Positions 26,825-35,732 of a stretch of 64,000 nucleotides of DNA are shown piece after piece. Source of the DNA: Sporosarcina luteola (lineage in GTDB: Bacteria > Bacillota > Bacilli > Bacillales_A > Planococcaceae); the NCBI RefSeq assembly GCF_023715585.1, contig NZ_JAMBOK010000001.1, positions 186,001-250,000 on the forward strand, given 5' to 3'. The notes below the pieces were generated by a model that was not told the origin of the DNA, did not search any database, and saw only the letters and a program-made list of their open reading frames with translations. The translations under genes and the position numbers were made by a program. Each line of letters starts with the position of its first letter. The first letter of the stretch is position 1.

Positions 26825-28375
26825 ATGACGAATACGACAGAACAGACTGGTTATAATGAGAAATTGCAAAGTAGGGTAGAAATGGTGATGTCGGGGGGGC
26901 ATCCGAAATATCATGAAAAATTGAAGGAGCAGAACAAGCTGTTTGTACGCGATCGACTCAAGCTTCTTTTTGACGAAGGCAAGTATATGGAGGATGGCCG
27001 CTTTGCAAACTGTGAAGTTGACGACTTGCCTGCTGATGGTGTCGTTACAGCAATGGGGCAAGTGAATGGGCAGACTGTTTGTGTCATGGCGAATGATTCA
27101 ACAGTGAAAGCCGGTTCATGGGGATCAAGGACGGTTGAGAAAATTATCCGCATCCAAGAGATTGCCGAAAAGAATAGAGTTCCGATGTTGTACCTTGTCG
27201 ATTCTGCGGGGGCTCGGATTACAGATCAACTTGAGATGTTCCCGAATCGCCGGGGGGCCGGGAGAATCTTCCATAATCAGGTGAGACTATCAGGTTTCAT
27301 CCCGCAAATCTGCCTTCTGTTCGGACCTTCAGCGGCCGGGGGAGCATACATCCCAGCATTTTGCGATATTGTCATCATGGTGGATGGCAATGCGTCCATG
27401 TATTTGGGATCTCCGCGAATGGCGGAAAAAGTGATCGGCGAGAAAGTGACGTTGGAAGAGATGGGTGGCGCAAGGATGCATTGTTCCATCAGTGGATGCG
27501 GTGATGTCCTTGTAGAAAGCGAAGAGCAAGCAATCAGCGAAGCTCGTCGTTATCTAGGCTTTTTTCCAGCTAATTTCACTGAGAAGCCATCTGTTAAAGA
27601 TATAGTCGCGGCCAAAGCGGGAAGATCACTCGAAGAAATCATCCCCGAAAACCAAAATGCGCCGTTCGATATGTATGAAGCAATTGATGCGTTGATTGAT
27701 GAAGGCAGTTTTTTTGATATTAAGAAACTATTCGCTCCGGAACTAATTACAGGACTTGCGCGTATTGAAGGCCAGCCTGTCGGAATCATCGCAAACCAAC
27801 CGAAAGTGAAAGGCGGCGTCTTGTTCGTCGACTCGGCTGATAAGGCGGCCAAGTTCATTACGTTATGCGATGCATTCTCGATTCCTCTGCTTTTCTTAGC
27901 GGATGTACCGGGATTCATGATCGGTACGAAAGTAGAGCGCGATGGCATTATCCGGCACGGTGCTAAATTGATTATGGCGATGAGCTCGGCAACTGTCCCT
28001 AAAATATCCGTCGTTGTCCGGAAAGCTTATGGTGCCGGACTTTACGCAATGGCGGGTCCTGCATTCGAGCCAGATGTTTGCATTGCGTTGCCGACAGCGC
28101 AAATTGCAGTGATGGGACCTGAAGCTGCAGTCAATGCGGTCTATTCGAATAAAATCGAAGCGATTGAGGATCCGAAAGAGAAGATTGCTTTTGTGCAGGC
28201 AAAACATAAGGAATATAAAGAGGAAATCGATATTTACAAGATGGCTTCCGAGCTGATCATCGATGAAATCATCGCTCCAACAGACTTGCGGAATGTGCTT
28301 GCAGACCGTTTCCGTTTTTATTCGACAAAAGAACTTCCTTTGCCACCTAAAAAACATCCTGTGTATCCTGTATAA
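26825..28375 (+). CDS. Acyl-CoA carboxyltransferase subunit (YngE-like)
   Basis: Crotonase-like carboxyltransferase (516 aa) of the propionyl/methylcrotonyl-CoA carboxylase beta family. The N-half has GQVNGQTVCVMANDSTVKAG, LVDSAGARI and GPSAAGGAYIPAFCD. The C-half has GGVLFVDSADKAAKFI, DVPGFMIGTKVERDGIIRHGAK and the RKAYGAGLYAMAG loop. ATG 26825 follows GGAGGGGAAG. With the two upstream genes it makes a complete biotin-dependent carboxylase. The acyl substrate (propionyl versus methylcrotonyl) cannot be settled by eye. Confidence 0.93.
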   Translation: MTNTTEQTGYNEKLQSRVEMVMSGGHPKYHEKLKEQNKLFVRDRLKLLFDEGKYMEDGRFANCEVDDLPADGVVTAMGQVNGQTVCVMANDSTVKAGSWGSRTVEKIIRIQEIAEKNRVPMLYLVDSAGARITDQLEMFPNRRGAGRIFHNQVRLSGFIPQICLLFGPSAAGGAYIPAFCDIVIMVDGNASMYLGSPRMAEKVIGEKVTLEEMGGARMHCSISGCGDVLVESEEQAISEARRYLGFFPANFTEKPSVKDIVAAKAGRSLEEIIPENQNAPFDMYEAIDALIDEGSFFDIKKLFAPELITGLARIEGQPVGIIANQPKVKGGVLFVDSADKAAKFITLCDAFSIPLLFLADVPGFMIGTKVERDGIIRHGAKLIMAMSSATVPKISVVVRKAYGAGLYAMAGPAFEPDVCIALPTAQIAVMGPEAAVNAVYSNKIEAIEDPKEKIAFVQAKHKEYKEEIDIYKMASELIIDEIIAPTDLRNVLADRFRFYSTKELPLPPKKHPVYPV

Positions 28376-28394
28376 TCGAATATAAGGTAGAATT

Positions 28395-28423
28395 AGGGCG
28401 CCTTTTAAAAGGGCGCCCTTTTT
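28395..28423 (+). terminator. Terminator after the acyl-CoA carboxylase operon
   Basis: AGGGCGCC pairs with GGCGCCCT, followed by five T. It abuts the panE Shine-Dalgarno (AAAAGGAGG), so read-through is the likely route if panE lacks its own promoter. Confidence 0.85.
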
Positions 28424-28438
28424 AAAAGGAGGATTTGC

Positions 28439-29329
28439 ATGGAGGTTGTAATCGCTGGAGCGGGTTCTATCGGTTTGCTTATAGGCTCTTATTTGGCGGA
28501 AGCGGGTTTAAAGGTCGTGTTTTTTGTGAGAAGGGAAGAGCAGGCGGCTCTCATCCGGCAACAGGGAATCACTCGTGTCAATGGTGATCGGTCAGAAAAA
28601 GTGGTGGAAGTGGACGCGCAAACAGACGTCGGAAAACTGCCGGAGCATGCCCCTTGGATAATCTCGACGAAGTATGAAGGGGTAGCGCCAGTCATTGAGG
28701 TGATTCTCAATAGAAAAGTAAAGAATCCGGTGATGTTCGTTCAAAATGGGTATGGTCATTTCGATTTCATCCGCACAACTTCAATGTCGGATGTGTTTTT
28801 TGCGGCTGTCGAGCATGGTGCAGGCAGATTGGATGATCGGACTGTTTCCCATAACGGCGTTGGTCCCATAAACATAGCTCCTTATCGAGGCGATGAAACA
28901 AGTTTTGATTTCCTGCAATCTGTCAGCTCGGCTGTATTTCCTGTGGCTTTTGCGGAGGATGCGCATCATATCATTTTACGTAAAGTGCTGATCAACTGCA
29001 TGATTAATCCGTTGACGGCAATTTTGCAAGTGAGGAACGGTGAGTTAGCCAGGAATCCTCATGCCAAAATACTTTTTGATCAGTTATATGATGAAATTAT
29101 TGCTGCCTTTCCGGAAATGAAAAATGATTTGCCGAAAAACGCTGTGGAAGGAATATGTCTAAGAACAGAGAAGAACAGGTCTTCCATGTTTGCGGATCGG
29201 GAGAATGGAAATCCTATGGAGATCGAGACAGTCGTATCATCTGTCCTTCAAATGGGTGAACGGCGCGGCGCCCGCTTGCCGCTGTTGGCAACGCTTGAGA
29301 AATTACTGCTAGCGATAGATAGGAGATGA
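28439..29329 (+). CDS. panE: 2-dehydropantoate 2-reductase
   Basis: NADPH-dependent ketopantoate reductase (296 aa) of the pantothenate pathway. The Rossmann motif GAGSIGLLIGSYLAEAG begins at residue 7; KVLINCMINPLTAIL and a C-terminal GNPMEIETVV match the family's catalytic and substrate segments. Same position as ylbQ in B. subtilis, before yllA-bshC. Confidence 0.9.
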   Translation: MEVVIAGAGSIGLLIGSYLAEAGLKVVFFVRREEQAALIRQQGITRVNGDRSEKVVEVDAQTDVGKLPEHAPWIISTKYEGVAPVIEVILNRKVKNPVMFVQNGYGHFDFIRTTSMSDVFFAAVEHGAGRLDDRTVSHNGVGPINIAPYRGDETSFDFLQSVSSAVFPVAFAEDAHHIILRKVLINCMINPLTAILQVRNGELARNPHAKILFDQLYDEIIAAFPEMKNDLPKNAVEGICLRTEKNRSSMFADRENGNPMEIETVVSSVLQMGERRGARLPLLATLEKLLLAIDRR

Positions 29330-29335
29330 TCGGCG

Positions 29336-29728
29336 ATGGTAAATGTCTTCCTGTCAATTCTCTTCGGAATTCTTGTTGTATGTCCATTTATCATTACGAT
29401 CGTTTTCCTGATCATTATGAGGCGAATGGGGAAAGCGCCTGCAGCGGTCATTAGGAATGCAGCGGATTTCACAACCGCATTTTTATTTTTGTCGGTATAT
29501 ATCACATCAATGACCATTTTCGGTAAAGGGACGGGTTTCTATCTAACGTCCTCCGCCATTCTCATCGCCATTTTCGTTGCAATTGTTGAAAGGGTGAAGG
29601 AGAAAGAGTTTAAAATAGGGCGTGTTATGCATAAAACATGGAGATTGTTTTTTTTATTGCTCTCTTTTTCCTATGTCATTCTTCTTGTAATGGGTATTAC
29701 CTTTAAAATACTGGAATATGTAAAATGA
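29336..29728 (+). CDS. yllA: Small membrane protein YllA, DUF3397-like
   Basis: 130 residues with four hydrophobic helices separated by short basic loops. The panE-yllA-bshC order matches B. subtilis, where yllA is a DUF3397 protein of unknown function. Identification rests on topology and synteny. It starts 6 bp after panE. Confidence 0.75.
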   Translation: MVNVFLSILFGILVVCPFIITIVFLIIMRRMGKAPAAVIRNAADFTTAFLFLSVYITSMTIFGKGTGFYLTSSAILIAIFVAIVERVKEKEFKIGRVMHKTWRLFFLLLSFSYVILLVMGITFKILEYVK

Positions 29729-29762
29729 CGGGGATTTCATTCATGTGGCAAGCGTATATTTT

Positions 29763-29790
29763 TCATTCCGAGGAATGAGAATGATATACT
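29763..29790 (+). promoter_or_regulatory. Promoter with extended -10 and palindromic operator candidate upstream of bshC
   Basis: TGaTATACT (extended -10; TATACT at 29785-29790) with a weak TTCATT 17 bp upstream. The palindrome TCATTCC-GA-GGAATGA (29763-29778) covers the -35 and spacer, a position suited to a repressor. Confidence 0.5.
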
Positions 29791-29818
29791 CTGTTCAAAC
29801 CAGTAAAAAGGGGCATCA

Positions 29819-31429
29819 ATGATGGAAATCAAGTCAATGGCATTGGATAATAAAAACAAGGTAATGCATTTTTACAATCATGACGAACAATTCATACATA
29901 ATTTCTTTGACTATAGAAATGAAGACCGATCTTATCCCGACAGGCTGAAGGAGCTATCCGGCCGTCCGTTCCATAGGAAGGAACTTTCTTCTGTCATTCG
30001 TTCCTTCATGGAACCATTCGGCATTTCACAGAAAGCTTCAGCCCATCTCGAGGAGCTTTCCGAAAACGGAGTCGTTATCATCGGTGGCCAGCAAGCAGGC
30101 ATTTTGACGGGACCTCTCTACTCCGTCCATAAAGCAATTACGGTCATCCTGCTTGCTGAGCAAAAAAGACAAGAGCTTGCCGTTCCCGTCATACCTGTAT
30201 TTTGGGTTGCAGGCGAGGATCATGATCTGAATGAAATCAATCATGTCTATACGGAAAATTCTCATGGGATTACGAAGCATAAATATCCGGAGAAATTCAT
30301 CCTGAAATTGATGGCATCCGATGCAACTTATTCCAAAAAGGAAATGATGGCATTTGTCGAGGATGTATTTCGTCAGTTCGGCGAAACGGAGAATACGAGG
30401 CCTTTGATGGAGGAAGTATTGGCCGCGGTCGAAAAGGAAGAAACATTCACAGGGTTTTTCGTCAGACTGATGAATGGACTTTTCCATGAACAAGGACTCT
30501 TATTCATAGACTCAGCGTATAAACCATTGCGTGAAATCGAAAAGAGCCATTTTGCCCAATTTATATCCGAATCCGATGAACTTGCCAGATTGGTCGTTGA
30601 AAAAGAAGCACAGTTTTCACGACTGGGACTCGGTAAACCGATCGAAGCTGAAGAGGATGCTTCGAACCTGTTCTATGTGCATGAAACTGGAAGAGTCCTT
30701 TTATCGAAAAAGGATGGGTGTTTTGTTAATGACAGCACAGGCATCCGATTCACAAATGATGAAATGATGCGGATCGCTGTCGAACAGCCTTGGCTGTTAA
30801 GCAACAATGTCGTAACACGTCCTATCATGCAAGACCTAGTCTTCCCAGTACTCGCATTCGTTGGTGGACCTGGGGAAATTGCCTATTGGGCTCTATTGAA
30901 AGAGGCTTTTCAATTGTTTGGAATCCGGATGCCGATCATTGTTCCGCGCGTTTCAATGACATTGGTATCCAAACGCGCAAAGCAGGCGCTGGAGTCAGTT
31001 TCACTGACGGTTGAAGATGTACTTGCAGGAAAAGTATTCGAAGTTCGTGAGCGGTTCGTCGATTCATTGCAGAATGAACGATTTGAGAGACTGCTTGCAG
31101 AGACAGAGATGCAATTGAAAGAGAAATATGAAGCACTGGCGGAAGGTTCAAGTATAGCGATGCGACAACTGCTTGAAAAGAACTTGAAATTCCATGAAAA
31201 ACAATTGGATTACTTGAGGAAGAAGGCGGAAGAGGAGCTATTGATCCAACATGAAACGGCTCTTCGCAAATATAGCATCCTTGAGAATGAACTGCTGCCG
31301 GAAGGATCATTGCAGGAGCGAATTTTCACTCCCTATTTTTTCATGAATCAGCATGGCCAAGATTTGGTTCAAGAGTTGCTGCGTCAACCGATCAAAATGG
31401 ATGGAACCCATCAGGTCATCTATTTATAA
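29819..31429 (+). CDS. bshC: Bacillithiol biosynthesis cysteine-adding enzyme
   Basis: Adds cysteine to GlcN-malate in the last step of bacillithiol synthesis. GGQQAGILTGPLYSVHKA, PVFWVAGEDHDLNEINHVY and FVGGPGEIAYWALLKEAF are BshC signatures; a C-terminal coiled-coil stretch lies at about residues 420-490. The 536 residues fit the family. A double ATG (29819/29822) follows AAAGGGG. Same location as in B. subtilis, before mraZ. Confidence 0.95.
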   Translation: MMEIKSMALDNKNKVMHFYNHDEQFIHNFFDYRNEDRSYPDRLKELSGRPFHRKELSSVIRSFMEPFGISQKASAHLEELSENGVVIIGGQQAGILTGPLYSVHKAITVILLAEQKRQELAVPVIPVFWVAGEDHDLNEINHVYTENSHGITKHKYPEKFILKLMASDATYSKKEMMAFVEDVFRQFGETENTRPLMEEVLAAVEKEETFTGFFVRLMNGLFHEQGLLFIDSAYKPLREIEKSHFAQFISESDELARLVVEKEAQFSRLGLGKPIEAEEDASNLFYVHETGRVLLSKKDGCFVNDSTGIRFTNDEMMRIAVEQPWLLSNNVVTRPIMQDLVFPVLAFVGGPGEIAYWALLKEAFQLFGIRMPIIVPRVSMTLVSKRAKQALESVSLTVEDVLAGKVFEVRERFVDSLQNERFERLLAETEMQLKEKYEALAEGSSIAMRQLLEKNLKFHEKQLDYLRKKAEEELLIQHETALRKYSILENELLPEGSLQERIFTPYFFMNQHGQDLVQELLRQPIKMDGTHQVIYL

Positions 31430-31439
31430 ATGGAAACAG

Positions 31440-31478
31440 CGCCGATGCAGGCATTTTCAGACTGCATCGGCGTTTTTT
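31440..31478 (+). terminator. Terminator after bshC
   Basis: CGCCGATGCAG (31440-31450) pairs with CTGCATCGGCG (31462-31472), followed by six T. It isolates bshC from the mra cluster. Confidence 0.92.
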
Positions 31479-31574
31479 CGGGGTTTATGATGCTTGGAAT
31501 CTATGATTGACTGCAAGCTATATCTCAATGAAACAAGTACTATATACACATTTTACAATGAAAATAGATTTTGA

Positions 31575-31598
31575 GTGGAGGAATGTGGAGGGATGTGG
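31575..31598 (+). promoter_or_regulatory. MraZ-type direct repeats upstream of mraZ
   Basis: GTGG occurs at 31575, 31585 and 31595 in exact 10-bp phase (GTGGAGGAAT, GTGGAGGGAT, GTGGTACATT). MraZ represses its own operon through short direct repeats with about 10-bp spacing in other bacteria, so these are probable autoregulatory sites. Confidence 0.55.
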
Positions 31599-31629
31599 TA
31601 CATTAAAAACATATAGTGGGGTGAAGAGT

Positions 31630-32061
31630 ATGTTCATGGGCGAATATCAGCACACTGTAGATACAAAAGGCCGTTTGATCGTCCCTTCAAAATTCAGGGA
31701 ATATCTGATGGATGGCTTTGTGCTGACTCGTGGATTGGATAACTGCCTCTTCGGTTACCCTATGGAGGAATGGAAACGGCTAGAAGAAAAATTAAAGGCG
31801 CTGCCGGTTACGAAGAAAGATGCCCGCGCTTTTGCCCGATTCTTCTTCTCAGGTGCCACAGAAGTCGAAATCGACAAGCAGGGCCGTGTCAATATTCCAT
31901 CCTCATTACTCGATTATGCGAAAGTCGAAAAAGACTGTGTCGTCATCGGAGTTTCGAGCCGTATTGAAATCTGGTCGAAATCTTCTTGGGATTCCTATTA
32001 CGACGAGTCAGAGCAGTCATTTAACGAAATTGCAGAGAACATTATCGATTTTGACTTTTAA
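31630..32061 (+). CDS. mraZ: Transcriptional regulator MraZ
   Basis: DNA-binding autorepressor of the division cluster (143 aa) with two SpoVT-AbrB-like halves: [19 protein letters not shown] and [12 protein letters not shown], each with the D-x-K/Q-G-R motif. The frame is open back to 31507, but ATG 31630 gives the invariant family start. Candidate binding repeats lie 30-55 bp upstream. Confidence 0.96.
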   Translation: MFMGEYQHTVDTKGRLIVPSKFREYLMDGFVLTRGLDNCLFGYPMEEWKRLEEKLKALPVTKKDARAFARFFFSGATEVEIDKQGRVNIPSSLLDYAKVEKDCVVIGVSSRIEIWSKSSWDSYYDESEQSFNEIAENIIDFDF

Positions 32062-32100
32062 CTTGATGATTCACCAAAAAATGGAAAGAAGGCGGTTTCA

Positions 32101-33033
32101 ATGTTCGATCATACAACTGTATTACTTCACGAAGCCGTCGATGGGCTTACTATCAAACCGGATGGCATTTACGTCGATTGCACGCTTGGCGGTGCCGGAC
32201 ACAGTTTGGAAATTGTGAAGAAGTTGTCAACAAATGGCAGACTGATTTGTTTTGATCAGGATACGACAGCGATTGACGCTGCTAAAGTGAAGTTGAACGA
32301 TTATTTGGAGCAAGTCACATTCATCCACTCCAATTTCCGAAATTTGAAAGACGAACTGGCAAAGATTGACGTGCATAAAGTGGACGGTATCTTATATGAC
32401 CTCGGTGTTTCCTCACCCCAATTGGATACACCTGAACGAGGTTTCAGTTATAATCACGATGCCTTGCTTGACATGCGCATGAACACAGAGGCGGCGTTGA
32501 CTGCATATGAAGTGGTCAATGAATGGCGATATGAAGATCTAGTTCGCATCTTTTTCAGGTATGGCGAAGAGAAGTTTTCCAAAGGGGTCGCCCGGAAGAT
32601 TGAAGAAGCTCGCAAAAATGCACCGATCAAGACAACAGGCGAGCTTGTAGAGCTGATCAAAGAAGGAATCCCTGCTGCAGCGCGAAGAACCGGTGGACAT
32701 CCGGCGAAAAGGGTTTTCCAGGCAATACGGATAGCAGTGAATGATGAGCTAGGTGCAGCGGAGGATTCCTTAACAGATGCTTTGACTGTCATGAATCCCG
32801 GTGGACGTATTTGTGTCATCACTTTCCATTCGTTGGAAGATAGACTTTGCAAGACAATCTTCAAAGAAGCGTCATCCATGCCGGAATTGCCGCCGAATTT
32901 GCCGATTGTGCCAGAAGGAATGGATCCCGAATTCAAATTGGTTACGAGAAAACCGATCCTTCCGAGTACAGATGAAATAGAAGTGAATAAAAGATCCCGA
33001 TCTGCAAAGTTGCGGATCGTAGAGAAAAAATAG
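32101..33033 (+). CDS. rsmH: 16S rRNA (cytosine(1402)-N4)-methyltransferase
   Basis: MraW/RsmH, SAM-dependent. [55 protein letters not shown] and [10 protein letters not shown] are all present over 310 residues. It lies between mraZ and ftsL as usual. Confidence 0.97.
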   Translation: MFDHTTVLLHEAVDGLTIKPDGIYVDCTLGGAGHSLEIVKKLSTNGRLICFDQDTTAIDAAKVKLNDYLEQVTFIHSNFRNLKDELAKIDVHKVDGILYDLGVSSPQLDTPERGFSYNHDALLDMRMNTEAALTAYEVVNEWRYEDLVRIFFRYGEEKFSKGVARKIEEARKNAPIKTTGELVELIKEGIPAAARRTGGHPAKRVFQAIRIAVNDELGAAEDSLTDALTVMNPGGRICVITFHSLEDRLCKTIFKEASSMPELPPNLPIVPEGMDPEFKLVTRKPILPSTDEIEVNKRSRSAKLRIVEKK

Positions 33034-33049
33034 AAGGGGGAACTTGTCA

Positions 33050-33430
33050 ATGGCATTGGAACAGAGAAGCTTTCAAATGAATACGATTCACGAGGTACAT
33101 GCACCACAAACACCAAAAACGCATGAAACACAACAGCCGGAGAGGCGTTCACGAAAACTTTTCTCGACTGGGGAAAAATTTCTGTTCGTGCTGTTCGCGG
33201 CGGTTCTCGTACTTTTTTCTACAATGATTTTGCATACTCAAGCCCAAATCAACGATACAAACAAGGAAGTGCAATTGATCAATAAGGAAATTGACGAAAC
33301 GGTAAAACAAAATACAGAATTGTCCATACAAGTGAGCGAGAAATCTACATACGAAGTTATTTGGAATAAAGCGAAGGAGCTCGGCTTGAACCTGAATGAG
33401 AAAAACGTGAAGGTCGTGCCTGGACGATGA
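33050..33430 (+). CDS. ftsL: Cell division protein FtsL
   Basis: Bitopic divisome protein (126 aa): basic N-terminus, one membrane helix (about residues 45-65), then a coiled-coil-like segment (NDTNKEVQLINKEIDETV). Start ATG 33050 is 7 nt after GAAGGGGGA. It overlaps pbpB by four bases (ATGA). FtsL identity rests on topology and position. Confidence 0.92.
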   Translation: MALEQRSFQMNTIHEVHAPQTPKTHETQQPERRSRKLFSTGEKFLFVLFAAVLVLFSTMILHTQAQINDTNKEVQLINKEIDETVKQNTELSIQVSEKSTYEVIWNKAKELGLNLNEKNVKVVPGR

Positions 33431-35676
33431 AAAAGAAGTTTCGATTTCAATGGGGAGCCTTCCTGATGTTTCTGGTTTTTGGAGGGCTCTTTTTTCTTTT
33501 GTTCGGAAGATTGTTGAGCATTCAAATTACGGGACAGGCCGAAGGAAGACAAATGGCCGCTATGGCAGAAGCAAAATACGCGCGGGAGTCGATCCTGAAA
33601 GCTGAAAGAGGCAAAATCATCGACCGGAATGGTGAATTGATTGCATCTGATACGCTAAGCTACCGGTTGATTGCAATTTTGAGTGAAAAAGCGACAGAAA
33701 AAGGCGCTAAAAAGAAGAGGCATATCACTGATTTTGAGAAAGCTGCCGAATTGTTAAGCAGGTACATCCCGATGGAAAAAGAAAAGATGATCGAAATCAG
33801 GGATGCGGCAGTGAAAAGGAATACGGATACGTATCAAATCGAATTTGGTAAAGCAGGACGGGATATTAGCCATGAAACGATGCTCGCCATTAAAAAGGCC
33901 GCTGAAAAAGAGGGCGTTACAGGACTGCAGTTCATTGAAGATAAGAAGCGTTTTTATCCGAACGGAGATTTTGCATCGTATTTGATCGGATTTGCGATGA
34001 GAGAAGAAGATGAGAACAAGAAAGTTTCGACGGTCGGTAAAATGGGCCTTGAACAGACTTATAACAAGGAGCTTACCGGTACGGACGGAAAAGTGGATTA
34101 TAAGACCGATATTTGGGGGTTCATCTTACCAAAATCCGAGAAGAAGATTGTAGCTGCAAAAGATGGACTGACGATTCAACTGACAATCGATAAAACAATC
34201 CAAAATTTCGTCGAGGATGCATTGAATCAAGTCGAAGAGAAATATTCACCTAAAAAAATGCTTGTCATCGTTGCTAACCCAAAAACCGGAGAAATCTACG
34301 CAATGAGCCAGCGGCCATCTTTTCATCCCGCGACTCGAGAGGGTCTGACGGAAAACTGGCTGAACGAAGCTATCCAGAACACATTTGAACCGGGCTCGAC
34401 GATGAAGATCTTTACATTAGCCGCGGCCATTGAGGAGAATAAATGGGATCCTTTAGCTGAATACCAGTCTGGACAATATACGATTTATGATAGGACGATT
34501 CGTGACGTCAATCGGACCGGTTGGGGAAGAATTACATTCTTGGAAGGGTTTCAAAGGTCATCGAACGTTTCCATGGCCTATTTATTAGAAAGAATGGGCG
34601 ACCGGACATTCATTGAATACTTACGTGGGTTCGGCTTTGGTGAAAAGGTGGGAATCGATTTGCCGCATGAAGTTCCGGGCATCATTTTGGATATCAATCC
34701 GAGTGAAAGGCTGACAACTTCATATGGACAAGGATCCACTGTTACTCCGATCCAAATGATTCAGGCTGCGACAGCCATTGCAAATGACGGTAAAATGATG
34801 AAACCGTATGTTATCGATAGAATTGTCGACCCGAATACGGGTAAAGTGGTGGAAGAACACGAGGAGGAAGAACGGAAATCTCCTATTTCAGCGGAAACTG
34901 CCAAGAAAACACGTGAGGTTTTAGCTTCTACAGTCACATCCGATGTTGGTACTGGTCGGAAGTTTGCTCTGTCTGGCTACTCAGTCGGCGGCAAGACAGG
35001 AACCGCTGAAATTCCAAAACCCGATGGCAGAGGGTATCTGGCAGGGGATGGAAATTATCTATATTCATTCCTCGGGATGGCACCTATCGACGATCCGCAG
35101 TTATTGACATATGTACTCGTCCAGCAGCCAAAGCTTGAAGCGGGCCAATACGGCTCCGATCCAGTCGCTGAATTATTTACATCCATTATGGAAAGTAGCT
35201 TGAAATATATGAATATACTCCCTGAAAATAGTGAAACATCATTGACGAAGTCATTGACGGACCACATTGGAGAAGCTTCGGATACAGCGATAACAACCCT
35301 TGAACAACAAGGATTTTCACCAATTTTGATCGGTGAGGGTGGCAAGGTGAAAAGCCAATATCCTGAAAAGGGAACGAAGGTGAGTGACGGTTCTATTGTG
35401 TTCCTTGAAACTGAAGGAGATACCACTCTTCCAAACTTTTCCGGGTGGTCGAAAAAAATGGCGTTATCATTTAAAATGTTATCTGGGCTTGATATCCGGT
35501 TGAACGGTGATGGATATGTGACAGAGCAAAGTCTATCTGCAGGTGCTATCATCAGCAAAGATGATCCTGTCGTGCTTCAGCTCAAATCACCGGAAGACCA
35601 ACATACAGAAATCGAGCAGAATGAAGAGACAGAAGATGAAGAAGTCGAAGAAGTGGAAGAGATAATTGGTGGATGA
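33427..35676 (+). CDS. pbpB: Penicillin-binding protein 2B (septal transpeptidase)
   Basis: Class B PBP for septal wall cross-linking: an N-terminal membrane anchor, a dimerisation domain, and a transpeptidase with SxxK (STMK, Ser about residue 324), SSN (about 378) and KTGTA (about 523). Two C-terminal PASTA-like repeats and an acidic Glu-rich tail (EETEDEEVEEVEE) follow. Length 749 is close to B. subtilis PbpB. Translation is coupled to ftsL. Confidence 0.95.
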   Translation: MKKKFRFQWGAFLMFLVFGGLFFLLFGRLLSIQITGQAEGRQMAAMAEAKYARESILKAERGKIIDRNGELIASDTLSYRLIAILSEKATEKGAKKKRHITDFEKAAELLSRYIPMEKEKMIEIRDAAVKRNTDTYQIEFGKAGRDISHETMLAIKKAAEKEGVTGLQFIEDKKRFYPNGDFASYLIGFAMREEDENKKVSTVGKMGLEQTYNKELTGTDGKVDYKTDIWGFILPKSEKKIVAAKDGLTIQLTIDKTIQNFVEDALNQVEEKYSPKKMLVIVANPKTGEIYAMSQRPSFHPATREGLTENWLNEAIQNTFEPGSTMKIFTLAAAIEENKWDPLAEYQSGQYTIYDRTIRDVNRTGWGRITFLEGFQRSSNVSMAYLLERMGDRTFIEYLRGFGFGEKVGIDLPHEVPGIILDINPSERLTTSYGQGSTVTPIQMIQAATAIANDGKMMKPYVIDRIVDPNTGKVVEEHEEEERKSPISAETAKKTREVLASTVTSDVGTGRKFALSGYSVGGKTGTAEIPKPDGRGYLAGDGNYLYSFLGMAPIDDPQLLTYVLVQQPKLEAGQYGSDPVAELFTSIMESSLKYMNILPENSETSLTKSLTDHIGEASDTAITTLEQQGFSPILIGEGGKVKSQYPEKGTKVSDGSIVFLETEGDTTLPNFSGWSKKMALSFKMLSGLDIRLNGDGYVTEQSLSAGAIISKDDPVVLQLKSPEDQHTEIEQNEETEDEEVEEVEEIIGG

Positions 35677-35732
35677 TGTATAGCTATCCCCGCCCTTTCA
35701 TAGGTTGATAGAAAAACGAAAGGTGTGGGGCT

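Noticed and set aside
31507..31629. N-terminal extension of mraZ by 41 codons
   Set aside because: The extension crosses the MraZ-type repeats, and the family start MFMGEYQH lies at 31630.
32454..33152. Minus-strand open frame of 232 codons across rsmH
   Set aside because: It lies antisense to rsmH, whose motifs are complete; no ribosome site and no recognisable protein.
35055..35558. Minus-strand open frame of 167 codons
   Set aside because: Antisense to the pbpB PASTA region; no family resemblance.
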